Of a DNA stretch of 64,000 bases, positions 33,980 to 43,552 are shown piece after piece. The translations under genes and the position numbers were made by a program. The notes under the pieces were generated by a model. The model saw only the letters and a list, made by a program, of their open reading frames with translations, was not told the DNA's origin and made no database searches. Positions within the stretch are counted from its first letter, which is position 1; every line of letters starts with the position of its first letter. The stretch is from assembly GCF_013177695.1 (NCBI RefSeq), contig NZ_WOEY01000012.1:1-64000 (forward strand). The letters are read 5' to 3'. The DNA comes from Paraburkholderia solitsugae (GTDB lineage Bacteria; Pseudomonadota; Gammaproteobacteria; Burkholderiales; Burkholderiaceae).

Positions 33980-35410
33980 GTGAGCGATGTAACCGGCTCT
34001 GAATTGCGGGCGCTGATGGCGCGGGTGCCGTCGGTGGAAAAGGTGATGGCGTCGACTGAGTTTGCGGTGTTGCTTACCGAGTTCGGCCGCACGCAGGTTT
34101 TGGATGCGCTGCGTCACGCGCTCGATAGCTGGCGCGCCAGCGCGCAGTCCGGCGATGCGTCGGTGAGCGCGCTCGATGTCGCGCAACTGCAGGGTTCGGT
34201 CGGGGCTGCGCTGCGCCGGCGCAACGAGGCCCGCTTGCGCAGTGTCTTCAATCTGACCGGCACCGTGCTGCATACCAACCTCGGCCGCGCCTTGCTGCCG
34301 GACGAAGCGGTGCAAGCCGTCATGAAGGCGCTCACGCAACCGGTCAACCTCGAGTTCGATCTCGGCAAGGGCAAGCGTGGCGACCGCGACGATCTGATCG
34401 ACGAACTCATTTGTGAACTCACCGGCGCCGAAGCGGCCACCGTCGTCAACAACAATGCCGCCGCCGTGTTGCTCACGCTGTCTGCGTTGGCGTCGAAGAA
34501 AGAAGTGATCGTGTCGCGTGGCGAGCTGGTTGAAATCGGTGGCGCGTTTCGCATTCCCGACATCATGAGCCGCGCGGGCGCCAAGCTGCGCGAAGTCGGC
34601 ACGACCAATTGCACACATCTGAAGGACTACGATGAAGCCATCGGTCCGCAAACCGCGCTGCTAATGAAAATTCACGCGAGCAATTACGCGATCAACGGAT
34701 TCACCAAAGAGGTCGGCGTCGATGCCATCGCGCCGCTCGCTCACGCGCGCGGTATCGCTGTTGCCGTGGACCTCGGCAGCGGCACGCTGGTCGATCTGAC
34801 GCAATGGGGCTTGCCGCGTGAGACGACGGTGCGCGAAACCATCGAAGCCGGCGCGGACCTTGTCACGTTCAGCGGTGACAAATTGCTGGGCGGCCCACAG
34901 GCGGGTTTGATCGTCGGCCGGCGCGATCTGATTGCGAAGATCAAGAAGCATCCGCTCAAGCGCGCGCTGCGAGTCGGCAAACTGACGCTCGCGGCGCTGG
35001 AGCCCGTGCTGCAGATGTATCGTGCGCCGGAAATGCTTGCTGAACGGCTGACAACGCTGCGTTTGCTCACGCGCCCGAGTGACGACATCCGGCTCACCGC
35101 GGAGCGGGTACAGCCCGCGTTGCAGCGCGCGGCGGGCGAACGCTACGCCGTGGTAGCCGAGCCCATGTTCAGCCAGATCGGCAGCGGCGCGTTGCCTGTC
35201 GATGTGCTGCCGAGCTACGGCCTCGTCATCCGGACTGCTGACGGCAAGCGCGGCGGCCGTCAACTGCTCACGCTCGAGAAGCGCTTGCGCGAGATGGCGC
35301 GGCCGGTCATCGGCCGTATCGCGGACGATGCCTTGCGCCTCGATCTACGCTGTCTCGAAGCCGCCGATGAAGCGCAATTGATCGAGCAACTGAAGGGCGT
35401 ACACGCATGA
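33980..35410 (+). CDS. selA: L-seryl-tRNA(Sec) selenium transferase
   Basis: 476 residues, a PLP enzyme that converts Ser-tRNA(Sec) to Sec-tRNA(Sec) with selenophosphate. The PLP lysine lies in [18 protein letters not shown], and [17 protein letters not shown] and [16 protein letters not shown] are typical. GTG start with AAGGA 7-8 bases upstream. The stop overlaps selB in ATGA, so the two are coupled. Confidence 0.96.
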   Translation: MSDVTGSELRALMARVPSVEKVMASTEFAVLLTEFGRTQVLDALRHALDSWRASAQSGDASVSALDVAQLQGSVGAALRRRNEARLRSVFNLTGTVLHTNLGRALLPDEAVQAVMKALTQPVNLEFDLGKGKRGDRDDLIDELICELTGAEAATVVNNNAAAVLLTLSALASKKEVIVSRGELVEIGGAFRIPDIMSRAGAKLREVGTTNCTHLKDYDEAIGPQTALLMKIHASNYAINGFTKEVGVDAIAPLAHARGIAVAVDLGSGTLVDLTQWGLPRETTVRETIEAGADLVTFSGDKLLGGPQAGLIVGRRDLIAKIKKHPLKRALRVGKLTLAALEPVLQMYRAPEMLAERLTTLRLLTRPSDDIRLTAERVQPALQRAAGERYAVVAEPMFSQIGSGALPVDVLPSYGLVIRTADGKRGGRQLLTLEKRLREMARPVIGRIADDALRLDLRCLEAADEAQLIEQLKGVHA

Positions 35411-37320
35411 TCGTAGGTACGGCCGGGCATATCGACCACGGCAAAACGAGTCTGGTGAGAGCGCTGTCGGGCGTCGACACGGATCGTCTGAAGGAAGAAA
35501 AGGCGCGCGGCATTTCGATCGAACTGGGCTATGCGTATGTGCCGCTCGAAAACGGCGACGTGCTCGGCCTGATCGACGTGCCGGGCCACGAAAAGCTCGT
35601 CCATACGATGACCGCGGGCGCAAGCGGGATCGATTTCGCCCTGCTCGTGATCGCTGCCGACGACGGCGTGATGCCGCAAACGCGCGAGCATCTGGCGATT
35701 GTGGAACTGCTCGGCATCAAGCGCGGCGCGATAGCGCTGACCAAGATAGACCGTGTTGATGCGCAGCGGTTGCAGGAAGTGCATGGCGAGATCGCTGCGT
35801 TTCTGAGCGGTAGCGTACTGCAGGACGCGCCGATATTCGATACCAACGCCGTAAGTGACGATGACCCTGGCGTGGCCGCCCTGAAGGCGCATTTGCACAC
35901 AGCGGCAGCAGCGTGGTGCATGAAGCGCGATGACGGCCTGTTCCGTCTCGCGGTCGACCGGGTTTTCACCCTCGCGGGCCAAGGCACGATCGTGACAGGG
36001 ACCGTGGTGTCGGGGCGCGTCGCGGTAGGCGACAGGATGCTGCTTGCGCCGAAAAATCAGCCGGTGCGCGTGCGCAGCATTCATGCGCAGAATTGTCCGG
36101 CCGAGACCGGACGGGCAGGTGAGCGGTGCGCGTTGAATCTTGCAGGCATTGAGAAGAGCGCAATCGATCGCGGCGACTGGATCGTCGATCCGCGTCTGTC
36201 GCAAGCCTCGGAACGCATCGACGTCATGCTGACGTTGCTCGCCGATGCACCGTTGACGCTGGAGCATTGGGCGCCACTGCATGTGCATCTGGGCTCACAG
36301 CATCAGGTGGCGCACGTCGCGTTGCTCGATGGCGAAGCGCTTGGCGCAGGTCAATCGGCGCGCGTGCAACTCGTATTCGAGCGGCCGGTGTGTGCGCTTC
36401 CCGGCGACCGCTTTGTCGTGCGCAATGCGCAGGCTAATCGCACGGTTGGCGGTGGTCATGTGCTCGATCCGTTTGCGCCTTCGCGCAAGCGTCGCTCGGT
36501 TGAGCGATTCGCGTGGCTCGATGCGATTCAGATCATGCTCGACACCGGCGCGCTGGATTCGCTCCTGGCAAGGGCTCCGTATGGGTTGTCCCGTTCGTTG
36601 CTGGAAAGGCTGACGGGCATGCCGGCGCGCGCGCTCGAGTTGCCGTCTAACACGCGTCTCGTGGAGCTTCCTGGTAATGACGCGTTGTTGATCACCGATG
36701 CGTCATGGCAGGCGCTGGCCGCGCGGCTGATCACGACGCTAAAGCAGTACCACGAACGCTCGCCAGACGAACTGGGCCCGGATGGTTCGCGCTTACGACG
36801 GATCGCAGCGCCGCTCGTCGAGGACGTGCTATGGCGCGCGCTGGTTGACGATGCTGCGGCACGCGGCGAGATTGTCAGACACGGGCCGTGGTTGCATCTG
36901 CCGGACCACGCGGTGACGCTCGACGACGCCGACCGTGCACTCGCGGCGGTGCTGCTGCCGGCGCTGAAAGAGGGGCGTTTCGATCCGCCCTGGGTGCGTG
37001 ATCTGGCAAACGCGCATGGCGTATCCGAAGACCGCGTGCGGCAGTTGCTGCGTAAGCTCGCGCGGCAGGGCGAGCTTTTTCAGGTTGTGCGCGACCTCTT
37101 TTATCACCACGAGGTGATTCGTGAACTGGCTTTGATTGCGGGTTCCGAAGCGCAGAAGAATGCGGGTACGGTAGCGGCTGCGCCGTTTCGCGATGTCACT
37201 GAACTGGGTCGAAAGCGCGCGATTCAGCTTTTGGAGTTCTTTGACCGCGTTGGGTATACTCGCTTCCACCGTGGCCTGCATCTGATGCGCACGGATACGC
37301 GTTGGCTTGATCTGCTTTGA
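35407..37320 (+). CDS. selB: selenocysteine-specific elongation factor SelB
   Basis: 637 residues. A GTPase that brings Sec-tRNA to the ribosome and binds SECIS RNA. GTPase motifs are [14 protein letters not shown] (G1), DVPGHEK (G3) and LTKIDRVD (G4). The C-terminal ~250 residues hold the winged-helix repeats, ending [19 protein letters not shown], which bind the SECIS loop. It overlaps selA. With SelA, SelD and FdnG this completes all protein parts needed for Sec insertion; selC lies elsewhere. Confidence 0.96.
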   Translation: MIVGTAGHIDHGKTSLVRALSGVDTDRLKEEKARGISIELGYAYVPLENGDVLGLIDVPGHEKLVHTMTAGASGIDFALLVIAADDGVMPQTREHLAIVELLGIKRGAIALTKIDRVDAQRLQEVHGEIAAFLSGSVLQDAPIFDTNAVSDDDPGVAALKAHLHTAAAAWCMKRDDGLFRLAVDRVFTLAGQGTIVTGTVVSGRVAVGDRMLLAPKNQPVRVRSIHAQNCPAETGRAGERCALNLAGIEKSAIDRGDWIVDPRLSQASERIDVMLTLLADAPLTLEHWAPLHVHLGSQHQVAHVALLDGEALGAGQSARVQLVFERPVCALPGDRFVVRNAQANRTVGGGHVLDPFAPSRKRRSVERFAWLDAIQIMLDTGALDSLLARAPYGLSRSLLERLTGMPARALELPSNTRLVELPGNDALLITDASWQALAARLITTLKQYHERSPDELGPDGSRLRRIAAPLVEDVLWRALVDDAAARGEIVRHGPWLHLPDHAVTLDDADRALAAVLLPALKEGRFDPPWVRDLANAHGVSEDRVRQLLRKLARQGELFQVVRDLFYHHEVIRELALIAGSEAQKNAGTVAAAPFRDVTELGRKRAIQLLEFFDRVGYTRFHRGLHLMRTDTRWLDLL

Positions 37321-37512
37321 TTCAGCGGTTGAGCTGCAATGCGTAGATCAAGTAGTTCTGTACCGGATCTAAACCATTTGCGACTTGTAGTGGCGTCTGC
37401 TTACGGCATGAACGTATGTGTGAACGAGCGTGTGCGGCGAACGTCTTAATCGAGAAGAATTCCAAAAATAAGAAAAGACAAGGCGCCGCGCTCAATAACT
37501 GGAGATCCTCGC

Positions 37513-37650
37513 ATGATCGACGTCGGCTGTTGGCCGACGCCAAACGGCCACAAGATCTTGATCTTTCTTGAAGAGTCCGGGCTTCCCTACCGAATCTGCG
37601 TCGGTGGGAAGAAGAGGTCCGGCGGCGCCCAGCAACCATTCAAACCTATC
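37513..37650 (+). pseudogene. glutathione S-transferase N-terminal fragment
   Basis: From an ATG with GGAG upstream the reading is MIDVGCWPTPNGHKILIFLE then ESGLPYRI, closely like the first 28 residues of YfcG/Ure2-type glutathione S-transferases (MIDLYYWPTPNGHKITIFLEE). After that it decays (CVGGKKRSGGAQQPFKPI), with only KPI.. echoing the expected sequence, and then runs antisense into the FAD monooxygenase. About 90% of the gene is missing. Confidence 0.6.
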
Positions 37651-38820
37651 TCATTGCGGCTCATCTGGCCACGGAGAGGAAGCATTGAGTATACCGACGC
37701 TTCCCAACCCGAAGGACGCGGCGAGTTCCGGCCCTTTCGCGAGTAAGCGTCCGACTGCGTCGCGCCGGCGTGCGGCCCATGATGCGAGTACTTCCTTGAC
37801 ATGCAATTCGGTGTCACCCGATAGGGCTTCGGCTAACGCAACGGCGTCATCCGCGGCTTTCGAGGTGCCGGAAGCGGTATGGGGGCGCACTGTGCAGGCG
37901 GCATCCCCAATTAACGCAACCCGTCCGACAGAAAAGCTAGGGCTTAGAGCATCGCGTATCGATTGGAAGAATGGCGCCCGCGTCTCGCGAACAAGTTGCT
38001 GGAATATAACGGGGAGGTGTTGGGTTGCCAGTTCGCACAGCTCCTCGAATGACTCGGTTGACAGGTGGCCGGGACTAATGGAGGCATGATGCTGGTGTCC
38101 ATGATTGTCCGTTAGATGGCGGTGCATCGCCTCAACATTGCTTTCATTTCGATACCAAAGCCAGTTGAAACGCCGTCTACCTGGTTCCAGTGATCCGTCG
38201 AGACCGGGAATCAGGAATGCCATAAACATATATCCGGGATCTCGGAACATGGTGAAGTTATTCACGAGCGCGTCAACTTCCAGCGGCGAGAAGGCTGATT
38301 CTTCAACAATCCCTCGCCAGGCGACGTACCCCGCGAAGCTTGATTCGTAGTTTGGGAAAAGCTTCGCCCGCGTGCGAGAGCCGATGCCGTCTGCGGCGAC
38401 GAGAATGTCTGCGCTTACGCTTTCTCCACGGTCAAAGTTGATCTCAATCGTTTCGGCATGCTCAGTAAATCCGACGACTTCCCGTCCGTACGAAATCCTG
38501 TCTTTCGACAGCATGGCGCAGAGCGACCGATATACGGTGTCCCAGGAGGAGAAGGGCAGTTTCTCAGGCTCCTCGGTTAGGACATTTCCATTAATGTCTA
38601 TACGCCGTCGCATGATCGTTGGAACGCTGATCATTTGCTGAGTGTAGTGGCCATGCTGTTCAAGAAATTTCATCATGTGACGCAGCACAGCAACACCGCC
38701 GCCCCTCCCGCGCAGCGGGACGTCAGAGCGTTCGTACACATGCACGTCGTGTCCGATACAACTGAGCGTGAGCGCGCTCGAAAGACCTGCAATTGATCCA
38801 CCAGCGATGACGATTTTCAT
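37651..38820 (-). CDS. FAD-dependent monooxygenase (aromatic/heterocyclic hydroxylase type)
   Basis: 389 residues of the PHBH-fold flavoprotein hydroxylases. FAD motif GGSIAGLSSALTL at residues 7-19, the NAD(P)H/FAD DG region VAADGIGSRTRAKLFP, and the GD motif ALIGDAACTVRPHTASGTSKAADDA. YAGYVAWRGIVEE and WLWYR match 2,6-dihydroxypyridine hydroxylase-like enzymes and the paralogue at 62445-63593. It uses more AT-rich codons than its neighbours and lies among gene fragments, which suggests recent acquisition. No partner enzymes are nearby. Confidence 0.85.
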   Translation of the reverse strand: MKIVIAGGSIAGLSSALTLSCIGHDVHVYERSDVPLRGRGGGVAVLRHMMKFLEQHGHYTQQMISVPTIMRRRIDINGNVLTEEPEKLPFSSWDTVYRSLCAMLSKDRISYGREVVGFTEHAETIEINFDRGESVSADILVAADGIGSRTRAKLFPNYESSFAGYVAWRGIVEESAFSPLEVDALVNNFTMFRDPGYMFMAFLIPGLDGSLEPGRRRFNWLWYRNESNVEAMHRHLTDNHGHQHHASISPGHLSTESFEELCELATQHLPVIFQQLVRETRAPFFQSIRDALSPSFSVGRVALIGDAACTVRPHTASGTSKAADDAVALAEALSGDTELHVKEVLASWAARRRDAVGRLLAKGPELAASFGLGSVGILNASSPWPDEPQ

Positions 38821-39029
38821 AGGTTAAAGGATCTGAAATATGCGGGTCCCTACCCACGGAACACTGCAGGGATGCTTACTTGTGGCATCGAACAATGTAG
38901 ATCGTGCAGTCAACGTGCCGCTTGCGCGGCGTGCCACGCTTACTGTCCCTACACGCGAGTTTCAATTCGATGACTATAGTATGCCGTACTCGCGCTGGGT
39001 GCGCTTTGAGCAGTCTCCTGCTTCTTCGC

Positions 39030-39167
39030 CCCTTCGCCGCTCCAGCAGTTGCCGAAAGCGTCCTGATAGCGGGTCTGATCGACATCTTCCGCGAACGCAT
39101 GCTGTAACGCCGCGACTGTAATGCCGCATTCGTCAATGCGTTTTCTGATCCAGAGCAGATCGACCAT
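39030..39167 (-). pseudogene. H-NS-family protein fragment
   Basis: From the ATG at 39167: IRKRIDECGITVAALQHAFA then RYQDAFGNCWSGEGAKK. This resembles the C-terminal DNA-binding region of Burkholderia H-NS-like proteins (YRDA.GNTWSGRG..P.WL). The closing P-x-W is lost in a divergent tail and the N-terminal oligomerisation part is absent. Probably a remnant. Confidence 0.5.
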
Positions 39168-39453
39168 TCGACTGGTTCACATTTAACCATCGGATCAGCG
39201 CTCGTTTTTTCAAAAATGCACGTATCAATCGAAATCAACAGTGGCTCACGCGATTCCGGCTCCATCAGTGCGTGCTATACGAAGGTAATAGTCGCTCAAT
39301 CCTTTTTGTGCGATGCCGATCCCAATGCATAGCTATTCCAGCGACGTTATCCAGCCTATTCTGCTCAACACACAGCGCGGCTGCGATGCAGCGAATCGCC
39401 GCGATTTGCCAGGAGGGTACGCTCGAAAGTGGGCTCATGCGTTCAATCGCAAC

Positions 39454-39470
39454 GTTAAGGTTGCGTTAAG
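39454..39470 (+). promoter_or_regulatory. direct repeat GTTAAG-N5-GTTAAG, response-regulator-type box
   Basis: Two GTTAAG half-sites 11 bp apart, 61 bp before the small secreted protein gene. The arrangement is that of PmrA/QseB boxes (CTTAAG-N5-CTTAAG), recognised by OmpR-family regulators. No such two-component pair is in the window. Confidence 0.5.
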
Positions 39471-39530
39471 GCGGATTCGTTCAGAATCGGCGCAGCGTTT
39501 CGGCGTCAAATTCGATATTGGAGGATTTCC

Positions 39531-39821
39531 ATGCGTAGGTTTTATCAGATTGCTACTATCTTTACTTTGGTCGCTACCTCAGTCGGTACCGCGTCGGCAG
39601 CGGCGCCGCAGCCTGGTTACGTAACGATCGTTCAACTGCACGACGGCAAGCGCGTGACATGCTCCGTCAATGAGCCGGCATCAACACCATCGTCTTTGAA
39701 CGACCAGCAAGCGTTGACCGCCGGCGAACGAAACGAGGCAGAAATCGTTGCTACGGCTGCCCTCCGGAGAATCCCCAGAAATCGGGGCGAGGCTGACATG
39801 ACGGTCGTGCAATGCTCATAA
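39531..39821 (+). CDS. small secreted hypothetical protein, 96 aa
   Basis: ATG with GGAGG 8 bases upstream. A Sec signal peptide (MRRFYQIATIFTLVATSVGT ASA-AAP) gives a mature protein of about 73 residues with two cysteines (VTCSVNEP and the C-terminal VVQCS), which could form a disulfide in the periplasm. No known domain. A direct-repeat box upstream suggests control by an OmpR-family regulator. Confidence 0.72.
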   Translation: MRRFYQIATIFTLVATSVGTASAAAPQPGYVTIVQLHDGKRVTCSVNEPASTPSSLNDQQALTAGERNEAEIVATAALRRIPRNRGEADMTVVQCS

Positions 39822-39967
39822 GGAGAGCGCACGGAGCGACATCGGATCTTGTGGATGGCGCGCCGTTCGTACCACCGTGTGCAACGGCGGCACACCCGGA
39901 CCGCCCTTGAACTTCTCCCACCACGGAGCAAGCGCTCAGCCAAGGTGGATTGAGTACCGTTGCTGCT

Positions 39968-40321
39968 TTAGTCAGGGCAGCCGTCATTAATCCAATTTTC
40001 GATTTCCTGTATCTGAGCATCAGGGACATAAGGCCCGCCTTCGGGCATTCGTGTCGCAGGACCCTTGAGGCCCGTTCGAAGAACAATGACAAGATGTGCC
40101 AGATTCCCCTTCCCATTTCAGATCACGTCCGGCTGAATGAGTTGATTGCCGTGCCCGACCGCTGCCAGAAGGGCGGCCTTTGTCGTCCACGAAAATAACG
40201 GACCGTGTCCTGACAGGTCGGGAGGGCCTCCATTTGACGGAGAATTTGCCCATGCGGAAATTGCCCCATCGAGTATTTCTTTAACTCGTAAGAACCCACG
40301 TGTGACACTACTCTGATCCAT
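39968..40321 (-). pseudogene. hypothetical gene interrupted by one in-frame TGA (nonsense or Sec codon)
   Basis: An ATG at 40321 with AAGGAGG four bases upstream opens a frame (MDQSSVTRGFLRVKEILDGA ...) that meets TGA at 40118-40120 (codon 68) after LIQPDVI. The same frame continues without another stop to TAA at 39968-39970, with GLKGPATRMPEGGPYVPDAQ then IQEIENWINDGCPD. That tail looks like the end of cytochrome-c-type domains (RMP.GGPY...I..I..WI..G.P), but no CXXCH is present. Total 117 codons. A simple nonsense mutation is most likely; selenocysteine is possible in principle because the host has SelA/B/D, but I see no SECIS-like hairpin after this TGA. Confidence 0.6.
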
Positions 40322-40422
40322 ATGCCCTCCTTTTCGGATTAAGACGCTTCGCGCCGGAATACTGAAAACACATGACTCACGTCGAGTCGCTTTCCTCCAA
40401 TGACTGCGAGGGAAAAACACCG

Positions 40423-40551
40423 CTAATTTGCGTTTGCCTGAATCAATCGTTCAAGGATATCAAATGCACGCGCGCCGATTTGAAGGCGGTGGCCATCCTG
40501 AAAGGCCTCTCGTGTTTCAAGTGAGACACGGGTACGGCCGATCTTTTCCAT
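40423..40551 (-). pseudogene. N-terminal fragment of a winged-HTH (Trans_reg_C) regulator
   Basis: MEKIGRTRVSLETREAFQDG HRLQIGARAFDILERLIQANA and then a stop. This aligns with the first 42 residues of the full-length regulator at 51942 (MIQIGQLHISLERREIRSHG ... LGSRAFDVLELLIAANGAL). Everything after the first helix of the winged domain is gone. Divergent from the alpha/beta hydrolase gene, whose upstream region carries the same motif as the region near the intact regulator. Confidence 0.6.
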
Positions 40552-40811
40552 ACAGAGCACGCCCTTTGCCGGTGGAATTGTCGCGCGCACCGGCCCACCG
40601 AACCCATCCCGGAATGTCCGAAAGAACACTGAATCCGGGTCGCACAACTGGAGCGATGAAAACTGCCGCGACAACCCCACGGTATCGCATGCACGGAATT
40701 CTCACCAGACCTACAAACAGGTGTTCGTCTTTGCTACTCGTCTGACCTGCTTATATCCAGGTATCAACGAGGGCAAGCGCCGATCGGGAGATGAATCAAC
40801 GTGACACTCCA

Positions 40812-40866
40812 TTTAAGAAGGTTTAAGTCCGCCGTCAGGACTTTTAGCTCTTCATCCCCCTAATCT
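40812..40866 (+). promoter_or_regulatory. TTTAAG-phased promoter motif, site A (upstream of alpha/beta hydrolase)
   Basis: TTTAAG at 40812 and 40822 and TTTTAG at 40842: half-sites spaced 10 and 20 bp, i.e. on one face of the helix, with CGTCAGGAC between. A -10-like TAATCT follows at 40861-40866. The same arrangement occurs at site B (50694-50738) and site C (49192-49229, minus strand). It lies 101 bp before the hydrolase start. Confidence 0.55.
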
Positions 40867-40966
40867 GCTGATCAGTCGTGATGCCGCGTCGGTATGAAGC
40901 CGGCGCGCCACGTCGTGTACGCGAAAAAAATTCGCCAATGTCGTCGTAAACGATAAGGAAGTCAAA

Positions 40967-41956
40967 ATGACCTCTAGTACCGGTAAAGAAATTCCTTCCG
41001 CGTCGCGTCGCAACATGTTGATGGTCGGGGCTGGCGCGGTTGCGGCAGCGGTCATCCCCGCTGTTTCCAACGCCGCAGGCACTGCATTGGGCAGCAAAAC
41101 CGGCAATCATCTTGCACATACAGGAGAACGATCCATGAACTTCGTTACCACCAAGGACGGCGCACAGATTTTCTACAAGGATTGGGGCTCGGGTCACCCA
41201 GTGGTGTTCTCCCATGGCTGGCCGCTCGATGCCGATGCCTGGGACGCGCAAATGCTGTTTCTGGTGCAGAAAGGCTATCGCGTGATCGCTCATGATCGCC
41301 GGGGGCACGGCCGCTCGAGTCAAACCGCGCACGGCAACGACATGGACACCTACGCGGACGATCTTGCTGCTGTCATTAATGCGCTCGATCTGAAGGGTGC
41401 CACGCTCGTTGGCCACTCCACGGGTGGTGGAGAAATCTCGCACTACGTTGGCCGGCATGGAACAAAACGTGTCGCCAAAATGGTCCTGATCGGTGCAGTG
41501 CCGCCGATCATGCTGAAGACTGAGGCCAATTCGACTGGGCTGCCCATGTCGGTTTTCGACGGAATTCGTGCCAATACCGCGGCCAATCGGTCGCAGTTTT
41601 TCAAAGACCTTGCGGTGCCTTTCTACGGCTATAACCGGCCCAATGCAAAAGTCCAGCAAGGTGTGATCGACGAATTCTGGCGCGAAGGGATGATGGGATC
41701 GGTGCTCGGTCAATACGAGTGCATCAAGCAGTTCTCCGAGGTCGACTACACGCCGGACCTCAAGAAAATCGATGTTCCGACGCTGATCCTGCATGGCGAT
41801 GACGATCAGATCGTGCCGTTGGATGACTCCGGGCGTAAGTCCGCGGAGATCGTCAAGAACGCCACGCTCAAGGTTTATCCGGGCGCGCCTCACGGCATGT
41901 GCACGACGGAAGCGGATCGCGTCAACGCCGATCTTCTTGCATTCCTTCAGTCGTAA
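40967..41956 (+). CDS. alpha/beta hydrolase, non-haem haloperoxidase-like, exported
   Basis: 329 residues. The first ~45 form a Tat-like signal ([20 protein letters not shown]), so the enzyme is probably periplasmic. The hydrolase proper begins at [20 protein letters not shown]. Oxyanion region [15 protein letters not shown], nucleophile Ser in VGHSTGGGE, acid Asp in HGDDDQIVP, and His in GAPHGM: the complete triad of cofactor-free chloroperoxidase/esterase proteins. AAGGA precedes the ATG. An internal ATG at 41134 would give the signal-less form common in the family. Confidence 0.9.
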   Translation: MTSSTGKEIPSASRRNMLMVGAGAVAAAVIPAVSNAAGTALGSKTGNHLAHTGERSMNFVTTKDGAQIFYKDWGSGHPVVFSHGWPLDADAWDAQMLFLVQKGYRVIAHDRRGHGRSSQTAHGNDMDTYADDLAAVINALDLKGATLVGHSTGGGEISHYVGRHGTKRVAKMVLIGAVPPIMLKTEANSTGLPMSVFDGIRANTAANRSQFFKDLAVPFYGYNRPNAKVQQGVIDEFWREGMMGSVLGQYECIKQFSEVDYTPDLKKIDVPTLILHGDDDQIVPLDDSGRKSAEIVKNATLKVYPGAPHGMCTTEADRVNADLLAFLQS

Positions 41957-41998
41957 GCTTGAGGCCGGGCGAAGCCGGTTAAAAGGCTAAGGAGATTG

Positions 41999-42026
41999 AT
42001 GCTGCCGGGTTCTGATCCGGCAGCAT
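41999..42026. terminator. hairpin between convergent genes
   Basis: ATGCTGCCGG pairs perfectly with CCGGCAGCAT with an 8-base loop. It separates the hydrolase from the convergent efflux operon end. No T-run on the plus strand. Confidence 0.6.
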
Positions 42027-42028
42027 GG

Positions 42029-43552
42029 CTATATTCCCTGCTTATTTGCGGTTTCGCCTTCTATCTGCCAGCCGCCTCCCAGCGCTTTGTAAAGCGCAAC
42101 GAGGTCGAGCGCTGTATCACGCTCGCTCTGCGCCAGTTTGTCGTCGGCGGCGTACAGCGAGCGTTCGGCATCGAGCACGGAGAGGAAGTCATTGAGGCCT
42201 TGCTTGTAGAGCCGCGTCGCGATGGTCACGGCCTCCCGATCGGCGGTGACCTCGGCCGCAAGCCTCTCATGCCGTACCTTGGACTGCGCATAAGACACGA
42301 GCGCGGTCTCTACATCCCGCAGCGCACCGAGAACCGTCTGCTGGTACGCGGCGGCAGCTTGATCGGTCCGCGCTTCTTCAGCGCGCATTTCAAAGCGAAC
42401 CTTGCCGGCATCGAAGATCAGCCAGTTGATGCTCGGGCCGATCGAGAAATAGCGGCTCGGCGCGGTCAGAAAAGTCGATGCATTCAGGCTCTCCAGACCC
42501 GCAACCCCGGTCAGCGAAAAGTGCGGATAAAGATCGGCTTGAGCGACGCCAATGCGGGCGTTCGCGGCGGCAATTCTGCGTTCGGCTGCGCGGATATCCG
42601 GACGGCGGCGCAGAAGGTCGGAGGGCAGACCCACCGGCACGTCAGCGATCGCCGAAGGAATCGCTTGTGGGGTATCCAACTGGGCAAGCAGTTGTTCCGG
42701 CGGTTGACCGATCAGCGCACCGATTCGATAGATGGACGCGCGTTCATTCGCCTCGAATGTCGGAATGGCGGCTTCGGTATCGGAGACTTGCGCCTGCGCA
42801 CGCAGCACATCGAGACGCGAGGCCAGTCCCGCATCGAATTGCGAGCGGGTCAGCGATAGCGAGTCCTGCTGGATCGAAAGATTGCTGCGGGCGACGGCGA
42901 GTTGCCGTTGCACGCCGCGCAATTCGATGTAGTTGCGCGCGACCTCGGCGAGCAACGTCAACTCGACATCCCCGCGGTCCGCCACGATCGCCTGATACGA
43001 CGCGTCAGCGGCCTCGACGCCACGCCGCTTGCCGCCGAACACGTCGATTTCCCACGATGCGTCGAAGCCGGTCTGCCATAGATTGCCGTTGGCGCCCGGA
43101 CCGAGACCGCCAGGCGGCACGCCGACCGGCACATTGGCGCTGCCATGGGTCCGATCGTATTGGGCGCCGACGTCAGCGGTTGGGTATAGATCTGCTCCGG
43201 CGATACCGCGCAAGGCCCGCGCTTCGCGTATGCGTGCTTCGGCAACGGCCAGGTCGGGAGCGGAGTGCAGCGCGTCGGCCATGAGCGAGTTGAGCGTCGC
43301 GTCACCAAAGCCTTGCCACCACGAATCGTTCGATGTGGGCGACCCTTGCGAGGTGCTTGCCGCCGGGCCCGTATGTTCCGTAAAACTCGCCGGCACGACC
43401 GGTTTCGGCGGCACATAGTCCGGACCCACGGTGCATCCCGCGAGGAGCGCCGCCCATGCCGCGACGATAGCGGCGATGGGGGCGACATGGCGCCGCCGGT
43501 AAGGAGGGAGCCCCGCCGGCCGCGCTGCCGCTAGTTCCAGAAGGCAAGCCAT
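42029..43552 (-). CDS. outer membrane efflux lipoprotein, NodT/OprM family
   Basis: 507 residues, a TolC-like trimeric channel. Lipobox LLAGC near residue 39, then TVGPDYVPPKPVVPASF, the standard opening of RND/EmrAB-linked outer membrane factors. Two OEP repeats, with WEIDVFGGKRRGVEAADAS and LSDLLRRRPDIRAAERRIAAAN-type motif present (GLPSDLLRRRPDIRAAERRI). Last gene of a three-gene operon; its start overlaps the end of the HlyD-like gene by 22 bases. The 38 residues before the lipobox are longer than usual, so an internal start is possible. Confidence 0.92.
   Translation of the reverse strand: MACLLELAAARPAGLPPYRRRHVAPIAAIVAAWAALLAGCTVGPDYVPPKPVVPASFTEHTGPAASTSQGSPTSNDSWWQGFGDATLNSLMADALHSAPDLAVAEARIREARALRGIAGADLYPTADVGAQYDRTHGSANVPVGVPPGGLGPGANGNLWQTGFDASWEIDVFGGKRRGVEAADASYQAIVADRGDVELTLLAEVARNYIELRGVQRQLAVARSNLSIQQDSLSLTRSQFDAGLASRLDVLRAQAQVSDTEAAIPTFEANERASIYRIGALIGQPPEQLLAQLDTPQAIPSAIADVPVGLPSDLLRRRPDIRAAERRIAAANARIGVAQADLYPHFSLTGVAGLESLNASTFLTAPSRYFSIGPSINWLIFDAGKVRFEMRAEEARTDQAAAAYQQTVLGALRDVETALVSYAQSKVRHERLAAEVTADREAVTIATRLYKQGLNDFLSVLDAERSLYAADDKLAQSERDTALDLVALYKALGGGWQIEGETANKQGI

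Noticed and set aside
37321..37512. selC (tRNA-Sec) after selB
   Set aside because: No cloverleaf with a TCA anticodon and long variable arm could be built here or in the other intergenic regions of the sel block.
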